DNA of 64,000 nucleotides, from contig RSEE01000009.1 of the NCBI GenBank assembly GCA_003971905.1, positions 992,001 to 1,056,000 on the forward strand, written 5' to 3'. The number at the start of each line of letters is the position of its first letter. The stretch's first letter is position 1. This document shows, piece after piece, positions 22,554 through 34,100 of this stretch. Source of the DNA: Moniliella sp. 'wahieum'. Taxonomy: Eukaryota; Basidiomycota; Moniliellomycetes; Moniliellales; Moniliellaceae. The notes beneath the pieces were generated by a model. The model saw only the letters and a list, made by a program, of their open reading frames with translations. It had not been told where the DNA came from and did not search any database. Made by a program: the position numbers and the translations under genes.

Positions 22554-23342
22554 CCGTACAGGGCGGATTTGATTCGGCCGTGGCAGCACCCCACTTACGC
22601 CCTTGCTTTACCTGCAGGGGCTTTGTGCCCTGCGGGCGAGGGGTTGCTGCAATGGTGGGCCATGCACTTGTGGCCCGTGTATAGTTAATTCGTCGGTTCC
22701 GTTGAGCTCGTGTACTAGTCATGTTCCTTTTGTTCCTCCTAATCGACATTCGCTTCCGATTCGCATTTACCGCGAGGGAGAGAGGGAAATGGAGAGTATA
22801 TATTCTGCAGGTGTAGTAACAGGGTACATAGGAGTGCCAACATCCGCCAAGTGCCTAGACTGCCCTACCCTCGACCCACGCGTCTCTACTGCAGTGAGAG
22901 ACGCGACACAGGCAGTAAGTACAGGTTTAGCAAACGAGTCTCCCCCCCGTTTCGCAATCCAAACGGACCATCCAACCGAGGGAGCAAAAGACCAAGGGAG
23001 GACTTTGGGCAAGTCGTTGGCCACACAGGCAGGAGGAAGGCTGCGAAGATCAACGTACATCTCCAGAGGGCAGTGGACATCAGGGATCAATCGCCATGGG
23101 AACTACATCACTGTTAGCAGGTTCAGGGCTAGGTGCAGAAGACAAAGCCAGGGATCATGCAATCATGGATCATGAATCATGGATCATGCTGCATGGGAAG
23201 GGAATCAGGACAAAGATATGATATATGACGGCACGAGGCATCATGCCGCCCGGCCGCCAGGGCGTAGGCGGGACCTCTAAGAACAAAAGGGGGAGCAAAA
23301 TGGGAGCAAAAGGGAGTGCGTGATGGACACGGCGAAGGGAAT
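22554..23342. other. Intergenic region between convergent genes
   Basis: This lies between the ends of the membrane-protein gene (plus) and the HapX-like gene (minus). No gene is supported. 23152-23196 repeats ATCATGGATCATGAATCATGG-like words. The rest probably holds both 3' UTRs. Confidence 0.5.
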
Positions 23343-26092
23343 TCAAGGAAATGTGGCGAGGGAACGGAACGGGTTATGCTGCCGCTGTGGCAGGGGCCGA
23401 GGTACCTGGCGCAACGGCGGGTGCAGAAACTGAGACGGTGGAATGACAATGCAAGCGCGCTTGGAAGCAGGAGGTGCGTCCAATGTGGATGTGGGGTAGA
23501 TTGATGTGGGTGGACCTTGGTTGGGGGGGAGAGATGAGGAGGGCAGAGAGCTAAGGCCGGCAAAAGTGTACGTTGTTTGGCCTGCTTTCCCTCCGCCTTC
23601 GTAGGGCTCGTCAGACCTCTTGTGTTTCTGAGAAGACCGTTCTTCTCCAGAGCGAAGAAGCATGGGTGCCTGAGGCACCTCTTCCGGCGGATCCGGGAAC
23701 TCCTCGTCCTCTCTGTTACCCGGTGTCCTGGGATGAGGAAAGTCGGATAAATTGGGACAGAGAACTGATGTACCTGGGGATGGCATCTTCTGCCCTGACC
23801 GTGGAGGTGCACTTGGCAGGAGGGACGAGTCCACTGGAACAGGCGAAAGGGCGGAACACATTTTGGTCGTCCGTGGTGTCTGTGGATGGTCCGTATCCGG
23901 TTCGACAGAAACCTCCTCCGGTCCGCCGGTAGTGTTGACCGGGGTGGCCAATGCCGACATGATGGTGAGTTCTGGTAACGGAGATGGGTTCAGCTCGGGT
24001 TGCTTCGGTAGTTCGGTACATGCTTGTACCACGGTATCTGGTGACACTGAGTCCTCTTCATCGTCCCCAGTCATCAGTAAATCAAAGTCGAAAATATCGT
24101 CTCCTTCACATGAACAGATCCCGGCCCCGTTCCAGGCCGACTGGGCACCGCAAAATCCACAAACTGTGCCTGGACTGCCCGATGGGACAGTGTCAGCTGG
24201 ATGATTCGGAGTCGAGACGGCGGATTTGGAATCGGGGTAAGTTCCGGCAAAAAGGGGGGCGCATGGCTTGGAAAGTCCGGGTCCCGTTGCCGAGAAAGGG
24301 AAGCTGGGAATACTATTCCGACCCACTACAATAGGCGATTGCATCAGTCCCACCCCGCTCGGTCCTGGGCCCATTGACACTGCCCGCGCCGGAACGGGCG
24401 CATAGGCCGGAGATGATACCACGTTGTCGCTCCGTACGCAGCCGGGAGAGGCAGAAAGAGTGCATCTGCCCGGTGCGGCAAACGTCATAGCACGCCTCCA
24501 CGGACCATGAGACGGTCGTCGTGCCTAGAGTCGGACGGTCCATATTCGTCTTTGCTACCACTGCCGAGATCGGAGGGCAGGCGACTCTCGTTCCGCCCGT
24601 TATTACTGAGGCCAGGCGGGTTGGCAAGGCCCGGCGCGGGAGCATGCGCTAGCCAGGGCGGCAGAGGCAGGCCAGCGGCATGAGCAGACACAGCCATGAC
24701 ATACATAGACGCTGCGGTCCCAGGCAGGCCCATCGAAAGGGAAGTAAGGGGCGGTAAGGCCAAGGGTCCGAGCGGATGCGAACAAGAGAAATCAGGAGGC
24801 ATGACGAATGAAGGGAACCCCTGTCCGATCGACGGCGGAGATGCTTGCCCTTTTCCCCACCGGAAACGAGGGTTGTGACCGACGTATTAGGAGACGAGCT
24901 GCTACGAGCTCGATCCGAGCTGTTCGGATCACATGGGCTCTTGTTTCCGCCTGCTGGAGGCGACCCTTCTTCCTCCTTAATCCAGGCCGAATGAGGGGGG
25001 AAATTGGCTAGGCAAGGTACGCCACCACCTCCCGGGGCCAAGCCCAGTCCTACCAGGGGCAACGAAGCCAGTCCACCCAGACCGAGAGGCAGCATTCCAG
25101 GCGGAGGAGCCATGGCCGCATTCCATCCCGCGGCGGCAGCAGCAGCTGCCGCCGAAGCAGCCATAGCATTATTGGGGACTCCTACCTCTGTAGGCATGGA
25201 GGCAGATCTTCCACTTGTGACCGTTTCATTGACCGAGGCAGCAGGAGTTGTGGGAGATTGGGCCGAGGAGGGGTAAGTTGGGAGATCCATTGACTTGTGA
25301 TGAAATGGGCTCCGTTCCTGAGCCGGCCGTTTGACAAGGGGAGAAGGGAAGAGTGTCACGAGGGGCGAATTCGTGGCCCAGGGGGGACGTAGAAGAGGGA
25401 GAACCAGGGTCCGAAAGAGGAGCTGCAGTACCTGCTGAGGGTGAGAGGACAGTGTCGGTGGGTGTCAGGCCAGGCGAAGGCGAAGAGGGATTGGGAAGGT
25501 TATGAATCCCACGTATGGTATCGTTGTCTTCCTTGAGACGGCCATTGTCGGCGATAAGATTATCAATGTGGGCACGGAGCACGACAAACTGAGCCTCGTA
25601 TGTCTTGACCTGCGTTTCGAGTTGGCGGAGATGAGCTTGCTGGCGCTCACGATAGGCGCGCTGCGATGCCCTGTTCTGAGCCGCACGCTTCGTCGGCACA
25701 TCCTCCACACGCTTCCGACCAGGTTTGTTGCGCCGCTTGGCGGCTGGGGCGGCTGGGGTGCTGCCTGCGCCAGCCGCGCCCGCGCTGCTGCCAATGCCAA
25801 ATACTGCGCCACTGACGAGCAGTGGCGGAGATGCGGCGCCAGGTGGAGCCGCGGCGCCAAAACAGGCGACGGGCGCAGCAGCAGCACCGTTGGGCTGGGA
25901 TTGGGACATTGGCATTGGCAGTGGCGATGCATCCGCGGGGCGAGCACTGAGGCCGGGTGGAGGTGTGAGAGGAGAAGAGGCGGAGGGGGCGTTGGGGCAT
26001 ACGCAGCATGGAGCACGGGTGAACCCGCTCGCTGCGCTGGACATGGCAGCAGAGCGGGGCAGGGCGCCACAGGGCAGAGCAGAGCTCGGCAA
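23343..26092 (-). CDS. HapX-like bZIP iron regulator
   Basis: Probable nuclear bZIP regulator. From the ATG at 26092 (a second in-frame ATG at 26044 in GCCATGTCC context is equally possible) a Pro/Ala-rich N-terminus leads to RRNKPGRK (about 121-127) and then the basic region NRASQRAYRER (140-150). A heptad coiled coil follows to about residue 190. The KPGRK patch directly before a PTKRxAQNRxxQRAxRER basic region matches HapX-type proteins, where it belongs to the element that contacts the CCAAT-binding complex. The C-terminal part has a Cys cluster CGFC...CSCEGDD (24161-24106), like the HapX cysteine-rich iron-sensing regions, then acidic and Pro/Ser-rich sequence. HapX represses iron-using pathways when iron is low. 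Only one such Cys cluster is clear, and the CBC-binding part is short, so a general AP-1-like bZIP is the alternative. The reading moves frame near 25300, 24800 and 24490. No intron is obvious. Confidence 0.72.
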
Positions 26093-28680
26093 GCGCAGTG
26101 GAGGGGAGGTGTGTTGCTGCAGCCAATGGGATGGTGGAGCTGGAAGCTGGACCGTGGGCGGCGTTGCACGTTGACGTTGACGGGAGGGAGGAGCTGAGCC
26201 TCGGCGAGGTTACAGTTAGCGTTAGCGGATAGGCACGCAGGCGACTTTCGTATAGGCGTGTCTTTTTTTTCGTGCAGCAGGCTGCTGCGCTCAAGCCATG
26301 AGGCTCTCTCAGGCGTCGCAGCAACCCGGCCAAGGGACCGAGCGGATCTGAAAACGACGAATTGATTGTCCGCATGATGTGTGATGTGTGGTGTGTGACA
26401 TGTGATGCATGGCCGCAACCCCTTGCGCACTGCGCCCGTCTCGGCTGGCGGTGGCCAGAGCGGGCAGCCACCGCGTGCGGGCGCAGACATGTCCTGCAGG
26501 CCACAGCGCACCCTGGGCGACCCACGCACACCACAGCTATATCCCGCCTCTCGCCTCCGCACCCGCTCAGATCCCAACCCTCCGGCCTCAGTGCCGCAGT
26601 GTGCCTGTGCCTGTGCGTGGGCGTGCCGTGGCGCACAGGGCAACGTGGCAGCGCTTGCGGCTCGCGCCCCTGGACCGCCCCCGTGCTGCCGCCACTCGGC
26701 AAGCCAGACTGAGGCTCAGGCTCAGCGCTGGCGCTCAGCCGCTCAGCAGCACGCTGCGTCCCGCGGCCTGGCCGGCTTTTTGCATCGAGCATCCCCAATC
26801 TTTTTTTTCCCTTGCCGGCACACGGCTGCCCCAGTGCGCCGCCAATGCCGCCGGCTGCAACCAATTCACAGCGCAGTCCGTGCGAGACTTCCCCCAGCCT
26901 CCCCCCGCTCCCGCCCCCGACTTGCCCCGACCAGGGGATATACCCCAGATCAGTTGCATAGGATATCCCACCACCGCTTCCGGGTACCAGTTGCCGGTGC
27001 CCGGCTCTTCCTGTCTTTCCCCTTTTGCCGCCTCTCGGACCCTCCTCAGCCGGCCTCTGACCCGGTATCTATCACTTCTTACTGCTTTTCTGCATCACAC
27101 CATCACGATCAACATGGACGGAGACAAACAGGCAAAAGCATCAACGATCCAGGGCGTCTGTCCCTTTTCGTCTTGGCAACTATACCAATGCATTACAGAC
27201 CCGAGGGGTGGTTGCTGGTTAGGCTTAGGCAAGTCTGCAAAATATACGTCGGGGGCCACCAAAGAGTGCCCACATCGAAAGGCTGTTGTGTAGGAAACAA
27301 CCAAAAGCCACCCTCTCCATGCTTCCACAGAAGTGTGTCAAGTCACAAAGGAGAAAAAGTCATTAATCATTTGGCAACGGGCATATTATTTGTGTTGCAG
27401 TCTCTCTCGCTCCTTGGTTGCCGGTCCAACCCGGAAGGCAGGAAATAGGGTCCTCCCCCGCACTCCGACACTTCAAACTTCAAGCATCCCTTGAGCGCTT
27501 GAGCTTCACCTGCTTCAGCCCATCGAGCTTCACCCGCTTTTCACCCGCCACCCATACATGCAAAAACAGACATTCTGAGATCTCACAATTGAAATCATTG
27601 AGTCGAGAGGAAGCCACACATTTGTGGGTGCCTCTTACGCGTTGGACTTCTCCGTGGCCCAGACGGCCTCTTCCGCGGCACACATGCACATGTGCTGCGT
27701 TCCATGCCCGTCTGCGCCATGCGGCATGACACAAATCGCCACTCAAAACAAGTGGGACGGAGAAGCTTTGAGCTTTGGTGGCCATCGATTCATCGATTGC
27801 TTCAGAGTGCACGCGTTCTCCCTGTGCTTATGCCGGTGAAGTTGTTGTTGTCAATCGATCGATGTAACAAGCCTGACAGTGGGCGGGAGCGCGGGAGCGT
27901 GTGAAGCGAAGAATCGAGCGGAGATAGGGAGGCTGGATGCCCGCCGGCATCGACCATGGTGCATGGGAGGAGAGGCCGGAGGGCCGGCGCACGGAGCGGA
28001 AACAAAGAGGTGCCGCCCAGGAAGAGCCGATATCACCCCATATCACATGCCGTAACAGGTCGCGGGCCGTATTGCATCACCAATGGGTCACGCCCTGTCA
28101 CGCCTCTGTCACCCCCTGGGGGCAGAAGCCGGCAGAGGCGGACGCCAATTGAAATTTTGGAGAGTGGAATTGACCGAGTACCACTGTACTCGAGACGGGC
28201 GGCGTACGGGCATGTCGGCTGCGTCGAGCATTGCGTCATTGGCGGAGGAATCTGGAAACGTTCGGGTGTGCGTGACAGGTGATCGGCGGGTATTGTCTGA
28301 TGCAGAGAAGGCCGCCGGCGACCTACACTGGATCTAGTTCACCCGATGTCTTGAGTGCTGCCGTGCCCGCTGCGGGACCGAGCGCTTCCGGCTTGCTGCG
28401 CCAGCTGGGGGCGGTCGAGGCCCACAGCCACACCAACCGATGGCCAAGGTGCGTCGTCGATGCGTTGAAGTGACGAGCGGGTGACTTGGCCAGCGCTGGC
28501 TGCTTCTGCTTTTGATTGCGAAGCGCCAAGCGCCAAGCCTGCCTCCCATCCCATCCCCTCCAACCTCCCGCACGCCACATCTCCCCCTTGCCTTTGTCCT
28601 GCCCGCCGTTATCGCCTGTCATCGCCTCTGCTCCCTCCGCAGCCATTCATCTCCCGCATTCTTGGTACATTCGTCGCATC
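26093..28680. other. Intergenic region, partly GC-rich
   Basis: 26100-26210 is upstream of the HapX-like gene. 26400-26770 is a GC-rich block with CTGAGGCTCAGGCTCAGC words. 26371-26412 repeats GATGTGTGATGTG/GTGACATGTGATG. 27470-27560 holds CTTCAAGC/GAGCTTCACC words. Apart from the small frame at 27114 no gene is supported; open frames in 26400-27000 occur in several phases and look like GC artefacts. 28480-28680 is C-rich and should be the promoter and 5' UTR of MPC2. Confidence 0.45.
27114..27293 (+). CDS. Small Cys-containing open frame, 59 aa
   Basis: The ATG lies in a good context (ATCAACATGGAC) after a typical fungal leader (TCTATCACTTCTTACTGC, CACACCATCACG). The 59-residue product is charged at its N-terminus (MDGDKQAKAST) and carries four Cys (VCPF, QCIT, GCWL, ECPH). 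No signal peptide is present and no family is recognised. It could equally be exon 1 of a longer gene or chance. Confidence 0.25.
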   Translation: MDGDKQAKASTIQGVCPFSSWQLYQCITDPRGGCWLGLGKSAKYTSGATKECPHRKAVV

Positions 28681-29175
28681 ATGGCCACTGGCGCCCACTC
28701 GTCACGTTTCCAAGCTTTCCTCAACCATCCCGCCGGGCCCAAGACCGTGTTCTTCTGGGCCCCGCTCTTCAAATGGGCCCTCGTTGTGGCAGGGATCCAA
28801 GATCTCTCCCGTCCGGCAGAGAAGCTGTCCGTCAGCCAGAATGCCGCCCTGGCCGCCACAGGGTTGATCTGGGTTCGGTACGTGAATTAGCCCCATCCTC
28901 GGCCGCCTCGCCCGTCTGCCTTTTCCCATCTGCCTTTGCCCACCTGCCTTTTCCCGTCTGTCTTTTCCCGTTTTCTCAAGTCAACTGACCTGGATGAGGA
29001 ACGCAGATACTCTCTGATTATTACACCTGTTAACTACTCTCTGGCTGCCGTCAACCTATTTGTGGGTGCTACAGGGCTGGCTCAACTGTCCCGGATCTAT
29101 GACTACCGCCGGAAGCACCCCGTCCAAGCCGCCCTTGCCGACAAGGAGGACAGCCCGCCAAGTGATTCTCCCTGA
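28681..29175 (+). CDS. MPC2: Mitochondrial pyruvate carrier subunit 2
   Basis: Encodes a subunit of the inner-membrane pyruvate carrier, which works as a heterodimer with MPC1 to import cytosolic pyruvate for the TCA cycle. Exon 1 (28681-28877) and exon 2 (29007-29175) are joined across a 129-nt GT-AG intron; together they give 121 residues, a normal length. The family signature is clear: NHPAGPKTVFFWAP then KWALVVAGIQDLSRP and VSQNAALAATGLIWVRYS, followed by TPVNYSLAAVNLFVGATG. Three hydrophobic helices can be traced. The frame is intact across the splice. The start ATG is in CGCATCATGGCC context; longer upstream frames are not supported. Confidence 0.93.
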
Positions 29176-29512
29176 TGAGGCCTGTCGTTGCATGGGCATC
29201 ACTTGCTCTCCCGGACGATTCCATGTGCATCCCCCCTTTGCCTTTGGATTGGCTCCATTCGCTCTTCACACCTGGGCCTATCCGGTGCCCCCCCCCCCCC
29301 CCCTTCCGCTATGGAATCATCTTGTCTATTCGTCCAAACCGCTTTGTTCAGTGCTTTACGAGCAGGATGCTGTTGCAGATGATTATCGCGATAGGGCCAT
29401 GAACTGCATACAATGTGCTCAACGGACGAAAGGGAAATGCCGAAGAAAAGACAGAAGACTGCCACTGAGAAGCGATCACATGGGCAAAACGAGGCGCTAG
29501 GCCTGAGGGGGG
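29176..29512. other. Short convergent intergenic region
   Basis: Lies between the MPC2 stop and the end of the Tpa1-like gene. It holds a homopolymer of about 16 C at 29288-29303 and presumably both 3' UTRs. No gene is seen. Confidence 0.6.
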
Positions 29513-31669
29513 TTAATCATCTTCCTCCCCTTCTCCTTCATCAGAATCCTCGATAGAAACCAACACCCATTCACCCTCAACATCCCATCGACTGCCTCCA
29601 GCCGAGGCCGACAGGTACTGGATGAAGTGCATCACGCCCCATCGCGAAGAACAATGTTGAGTGAGTTGAACTGAGGCGTGAGGCTGAGCAGCACACCATC
29701 AAACTCCTCGTCGTCTTCGTCCTCGTCCTCGTCCTCGTCCTCATCTTCCTCGTCATCTTCCGCATTCGTGTTTTCAGCCTGGGCTTCGTCGGCCACACCC
29801 GCACCCGCCTTCTTGTTTCCACTTCCGTACACGGCTGGGTCATCCTCCTCCTCAGCAGGGGCCATAAAGCATTCCCATCCACCCACAACGCCTGTCTCCC
29901 ACTTGGTCCGCAATTCCTTGATCTGTTTGGCGGAAAGCGAGCCAGATGGAGTAGCCGCCTTGGCCTTTTTGGCCGCCAATCCCTGTTTCTTCTTCGAAGG
30001 CCCTCCACCAACAAGCGAGTCAGCGACATTGGGAGTCAAGCCCAAGTTGACTTGCAGCACAGCCTCCTCTTCGTCCTTCTTGGCCAACGTGTAGTCCAAG
30101 CCGGGGCGGAAACGACGAGCCCAAAGCGGATAACGGGCCGCCAAAGGAATCAGTTGGGTCAAATTGGCCAACAAGGCTCGGAAAGCCGGGGAGGGGAACA
30201 AGACCCCACGCACCAACGCGATCACCTCCTCGGCTGTCTGGGGCAACTGGGCAGGCAAAGGTGGGTTTTCTCCCGCCAGCGTTTCGGGAACTTGTGAGGC
30301 ACCCTGGTCGGCCTTGGTGACCAGCGACAAGAAACGGTGGTGGTGCGGAGGGCCCTCGATCGTCCACTCGTCCGAAGTGCCCTCAGCCTTGCCAGTACCA
30401 GTCAGATGAGGCTGAATAGTGCATGCCTCGCGCAACTCTTGCCCCGTCTTGGTTGCACCAGCGGGCTTGTTGTCAAACCAACGGAAGCCATCGCGGCGGT
30501 CGAGCTCGACGAGACCTTTGGACAGAATCTTGGCCAACTCGGGACGCAAAAATTCAGCCAGGAGCAAATTGCTCTCGTCGCCAAACTGATCAAACAGCTT
30601 GCTTTGCACCTTGGGGTTAAGATAGGCCTGATTGATAAAGTAGGTGAGGAACTTGCGGTCCGCATACGATAATTGCGCCCCGGGGACAACAGTGCTTGTC
30701 ATCTCCACCTCCTCTGCACCAGCATCCTCCTGGGCCTTGGCGGGAGCAGCGTCGGGATAAGGCACAAAGGGACGGGTACGTTTTTGGCTCACCAGGCTCT
30801 CGGCCGACGAGTACTCTTTGCGCGCTTGTTCTTCTTGCGCTTCGACCTCCGCCGAGAACCCCTCCTCATCCGGCAGGGGGCGATGGAACCAACCAGAGAT
30901 ACTGAGCCGCGACACTTGCGGGTGCACCACCTCCTCCACCGAATGAAAGGAGTAGCCCGGAATAACCGGGAAAAAGGCAAATTGGTTCCAGAGCGGCGGG
31001 TGGACCGCGGTCGGCACAGCTTCGGGCTCATGTGCCACACTGACCGGGTACAGCTCCAGAGCACCGCCGTACTCTGGCTTCCATTCCCGGTCTGGCAAGT
31101 AGAGGATGAAGGAGACACGCCGGGTCGAGATCACGTCGCTAATACGAGCACAGCCTAGTCAGTACTCAGTACAGCCGTACAGCCCGCCCGAGAGGGGTCC
31201 AAGAGAAGGAGGACATACTCGTGATTCAAAAGGTGGCATCCATCACGGTAGTCGTTGATGCTCATGTCCTTCTTTTTTTCAGACAGAGGCCCGCACCCAG
31301 TGACACGCTGGATGAAGGAGCGGAACTCCTTGGAGAAGAGGCATCGCGCACCTGGAACACACTCTTCAAGCGTTCTTGTTCCGCGACAGGGAGGCCATCC
31401 AAGTTGGCCAGGTCACCCGTTTGGTTCACCTTGTAAATGTCGGTCTCCTTCTCAGTGAAGGAGAGTTCCTTGACAATCTCGTCCCGCGCCGCTCGCAGTA
31501 GAGCGTCGTTGAGGAGCGGGCGGACAACACTGTGCTTGTAAGGACCACTGGTAGCGCAGCCGGCTACGTGGCCTTGGGAAAGCTCGCTGTCCGCCTTGAA
31601 CAGATCGGGCGAGGAGAAGCAGGCAACCACTTCGGGGCGAGGCACGAAGGATGTGGAGTTGCCAGACAT
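29513..31669 (-). CDS. TPA1: Tpa1/OGFOD1-type prolyl 3,4-dihydroxylase
   Basis: A 2-oxoglutarate/Fe(II) oxygenase of the Tpa1/Ofd1/OGFOD1 family, which hydroxylates a proline of ribosomal protein uS12 and affects translation termination. Exon 1 (31669-31219) starts [14 protein letters not shown] and reaches [15 protein letters not shown] and the catalytic entry [14 protein letters not shown]. An 80-nt intron (31218-31139) is followed by [16 protein letters not shown], so the HxD iron ligands straddle the splice. Exon 2 carries [33 protein letters not shown] and LSISGWFH (distal His and 2OG-binding Arg). The second, inactive oxygenase-like domain follows with an acidic insert ([10 protein letters not shown]). 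A one-base frame change lies near 31350 (VRDA to LFSKEFRSF). Another near 29635, in a GGGG run, separates IVLRDG from the family's C-terminal [18 protein letters not shown]. Including that tail the stop is at 29513-29515. Confidence 0.9.
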
Positions 31670-32326
31670 GGCGCGAGCGTGGTGGCGGAGGCCAGCCAGG
31701 CTTGGGGCCAATTTTTTTCTGTTCTCCGTTTCGCCAGATGCGGTGGCCGGGGGGTGATCGTCATTGCGCATGACGCATGACGCGCCTGGGGCTTGCAGCT
31801 TGCACCGGGCGTGGGCCTGCCAGCGCCGGGGGACATGCCAAATGAAAGTTGCAGATGCCCTTGCTCGCTTGCCGTTTCAAATTGCACATTGCAACAATGC
31901 ACCCCTGCATCAGCGCCCAACCTGGGCACACGTCCCCTGTGCGGTGCCCCAGCCGAAATAGGCCAACCAGGATGGTCGATGCACTGACTAGCCCGATTCG
32001 ATCACCTACCATATAGCACACCTCACCACCATGCATCACACATCATGCATCATGCATCATGCATCATGCCCCAGCTGCATCAGATCATCAGACCCGGTGA
32101 TTGAGTGACCGGCCGTGTCACCCACCGGTCAGGTGACCGGCCGCGGGGACAGTGGCTAGTGACTAGTGACGCGTGACGCACAGGCGCTCCGCCGCCCAGG
32201 CTGCAGGATGTCCGTGCCCCCACTCACATCGCAGCGGAGCCCCCACATCCACTCCCTTCTCGCCACCACTGTCGTAGCAACCAGCGTTCTGCCCGAGGCG
32301 CATCCATCCCACCATTTTCCATTACA
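31670..32326. promoter_or_regulatory. Shared upstream region of TPA1-like and RINGv genes
   Basis: These two genes are divergent, so this 657-bp gap must hold both promoters. It contains TGACGCATGACGCGCC at 31771-31786 near the TPA1 side, ATGCATC repeats at 32030-32070, TGACCGG words at 32105-32145 and TGACGCGTGACGC at 32167-32179, 150 bp before the RINGv start. ACGCGT inside the last is the core of the fungal MCB (MBF-bound) box. Function is inferred from position and motif only. Confidence 0.45.
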
Positions 32327-33547
32327 ATGGAAGTGCTTCCCAAGGTTGGTGGCTCTTCCTTCTTAAACTCGCCTGCAGGACCAAATCCAGGTCTTGCCGA
32401 CTCGCTGGACCCCACTGCCGACGGCCATGATGACGTGGGCAACATGGCCAACGCATCAACCTCTGTGACCCCCCCCACCGCATCCCATGATGGTACGCCT
32501 GATGCGGATGATTCGCAGTCTTTTCACTCTGTTTCCGAAAGCCAAGAGGTCGATTCGGAGGCCGAAGCCGAAGCTGCGGCCGAGCGCGCCAAGAAGGAAA
32601 AAGAAGAGGAGGAGTTTTTGCGCCAACAGCAAGAAGATGTCATCTGCCGCATTTGTTTTGAAGGCCCGGGCTCAGTGATGACGATGGGAAAGATCTGGGT
32701 CGCTTGCTCAAACCGTGCAAGTGCAAGGGGACCATGCGTTACATTCACTCCAGCTGTCTGGATGCCTGGCGGAAACACAGCCGCAATTCGAATAGTGCTG
32801 TTGCCTGTGACCAATGCGGGGCGCCATACCGTTTCCGTCGCTCTCGCTTTGTCGGGATGGCCAATAGCCGCGTCCTGATATTCGTCATTTCGGTCCTCAC
32901 CTTCATTTTGTTGGTCTGGCTGGTGGGCTGGTTGACGATTGGAGCGCGAACTTACAACTTGGCTTGAGCTCTTGGATTTGGAAGTTCGGGCCCGTGGATT
33001 GGATTACGCTCACATATGGTGACTGGGATGACGATGACGACTACTACGGTTATGGCTACCGTTACGAGGCTCCAGATATGGACGACGATGAAGAAGGTTT
33101 TGCCTGGGACGACTTGGGCTTTTTCGGACGTACTTTAGCCCAGATGGCCCTCGGTTCGGGCGTGGTCGGTCTACTCAGTGCATTTGCCTCTTTCGGGCTT
33201 GCACTTAACCCGATTGGAATGGGTCGCTTTGCCCGGGGTGGTCTGCGAGACGGGGGACTGGGTAGAGGGACACGAATTTTCCGAGGACGATCCGGTGGCA
33301 AACGCGACGCTGTGGCCATCACAATGTTGATTGTGTTGTTGTTATGGTTTTGGCAGGAAGTGCCCGCGCCTTGTACTCGACCTACAAGATGGTTCGCCGG
33401 TTGGCCCGCCGTATGCTAGCCTACGCAGAAGACAACATTGTTGACTGGTATGGCGACGACGAACAACCCCCCAGGGAAGATGAGGCACCAGATGTGAATC
33501 CGGATCCTGTCGTGGATCAGCCTCATCCTCTTCCGGGCGCACTTTGA
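32327..33547 (+). CDS. RING-variant (RING-CH, MARCH-like) membrane ubiquitin ligase
   Basis: A probable membrane-bound E3 ubiquitin ligase. The start ATG is at 32327 (ATTACAATGG). After a disordered acidic N-terminus and a Glu/Ala coiled stretch, the RING-CH zinc domain begins CRIC at residues 107-110 and continues, one frame over, LKPCKCKGTMRYIHSSCLDAW ... CDQCG (about 32704-32822). This gives the C4HC3 ligand order of MARCH and Doa10 proteins. Hydrophobic segments follow: VLIFVISVLTFILLVWLVGW, a second around 33140-33220 (LAQMALGSGVVGLLSAFASF) and a third around 33310-33350. The tail MVRRLARRMLAYAEDNIVDW is amphipathic and ends Pro/Asp-rich at 33547. Frame changes occur near 32680, 32960 and 33345. 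Domain sequence and position leave little doubt about the RINGv call; substrates are unknown. It is far shorter than Doa10. Confidence 0.82.
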
Positions 33548-34100
33548 TCTATCTCACGGCCAATGATCGGGAGGTGTTTTTGCCCTGCCCAGCAACGTTG
33601 GTGAATAGGGTTGAGGCTGAAGTCCACCGCCTAGACCATCCATGGTGCAATAGGCTCGCCTTGAAGCTTGAGCTGGTTGCTATTCGGATCTCTGTGGCGG
33701 CTGCTCGTTTTGTATTTCTGTTTTCCCCTTGTTGTCTTCTGGGCCAATTGAGTCCATTCTTTTTGCCCCCCCACTTGTACCAGCTGCTGACTTTGCATCG
33801 CCATACGACAACCACCTTGTGGAACGAAGAAACGACATTAATGCTGTCCCGTAGCAATGTGCATCCCCCGTAGAAGATGGGCTACGTCTTGCGGCTTCGT
33901 TCCATTGCCCGCAGAGAGGCCCGGCTGTCGCAAACCATGGGAAATCCGGGTCCCCTGCCCCAGGTCTTGGTGTTTCAGGCCGCAGAGAGACAACGTGGAA
34001 GATTACCTAACGCAGTGGTGCCACCTGGATGGCAACTTGGGCACGTCGCTCTCTCTGTGCCCACCTATCCACACCACCCTGCCCCAACGCACATCACCAC
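33548..34100. other. Intergenic region RINGv-GLTP
   Basis: Holds the 3' UTR of the RINGv gene and the promoter of GLTP. No further gene is seen. The last 50 bp are C/A-rich (CACCACCCTGCCCCAACGCAC) as in fungal 5' UTRs. Confidence 0.5.

Noticed and set aside
26402-27448. 348-codon plus-strand open frame
   Set aside because: It overlaps another equally long frame in a different phase, and composition changes abruptly along it; it looks like a GC artefact upstream of the HapX-like gene.
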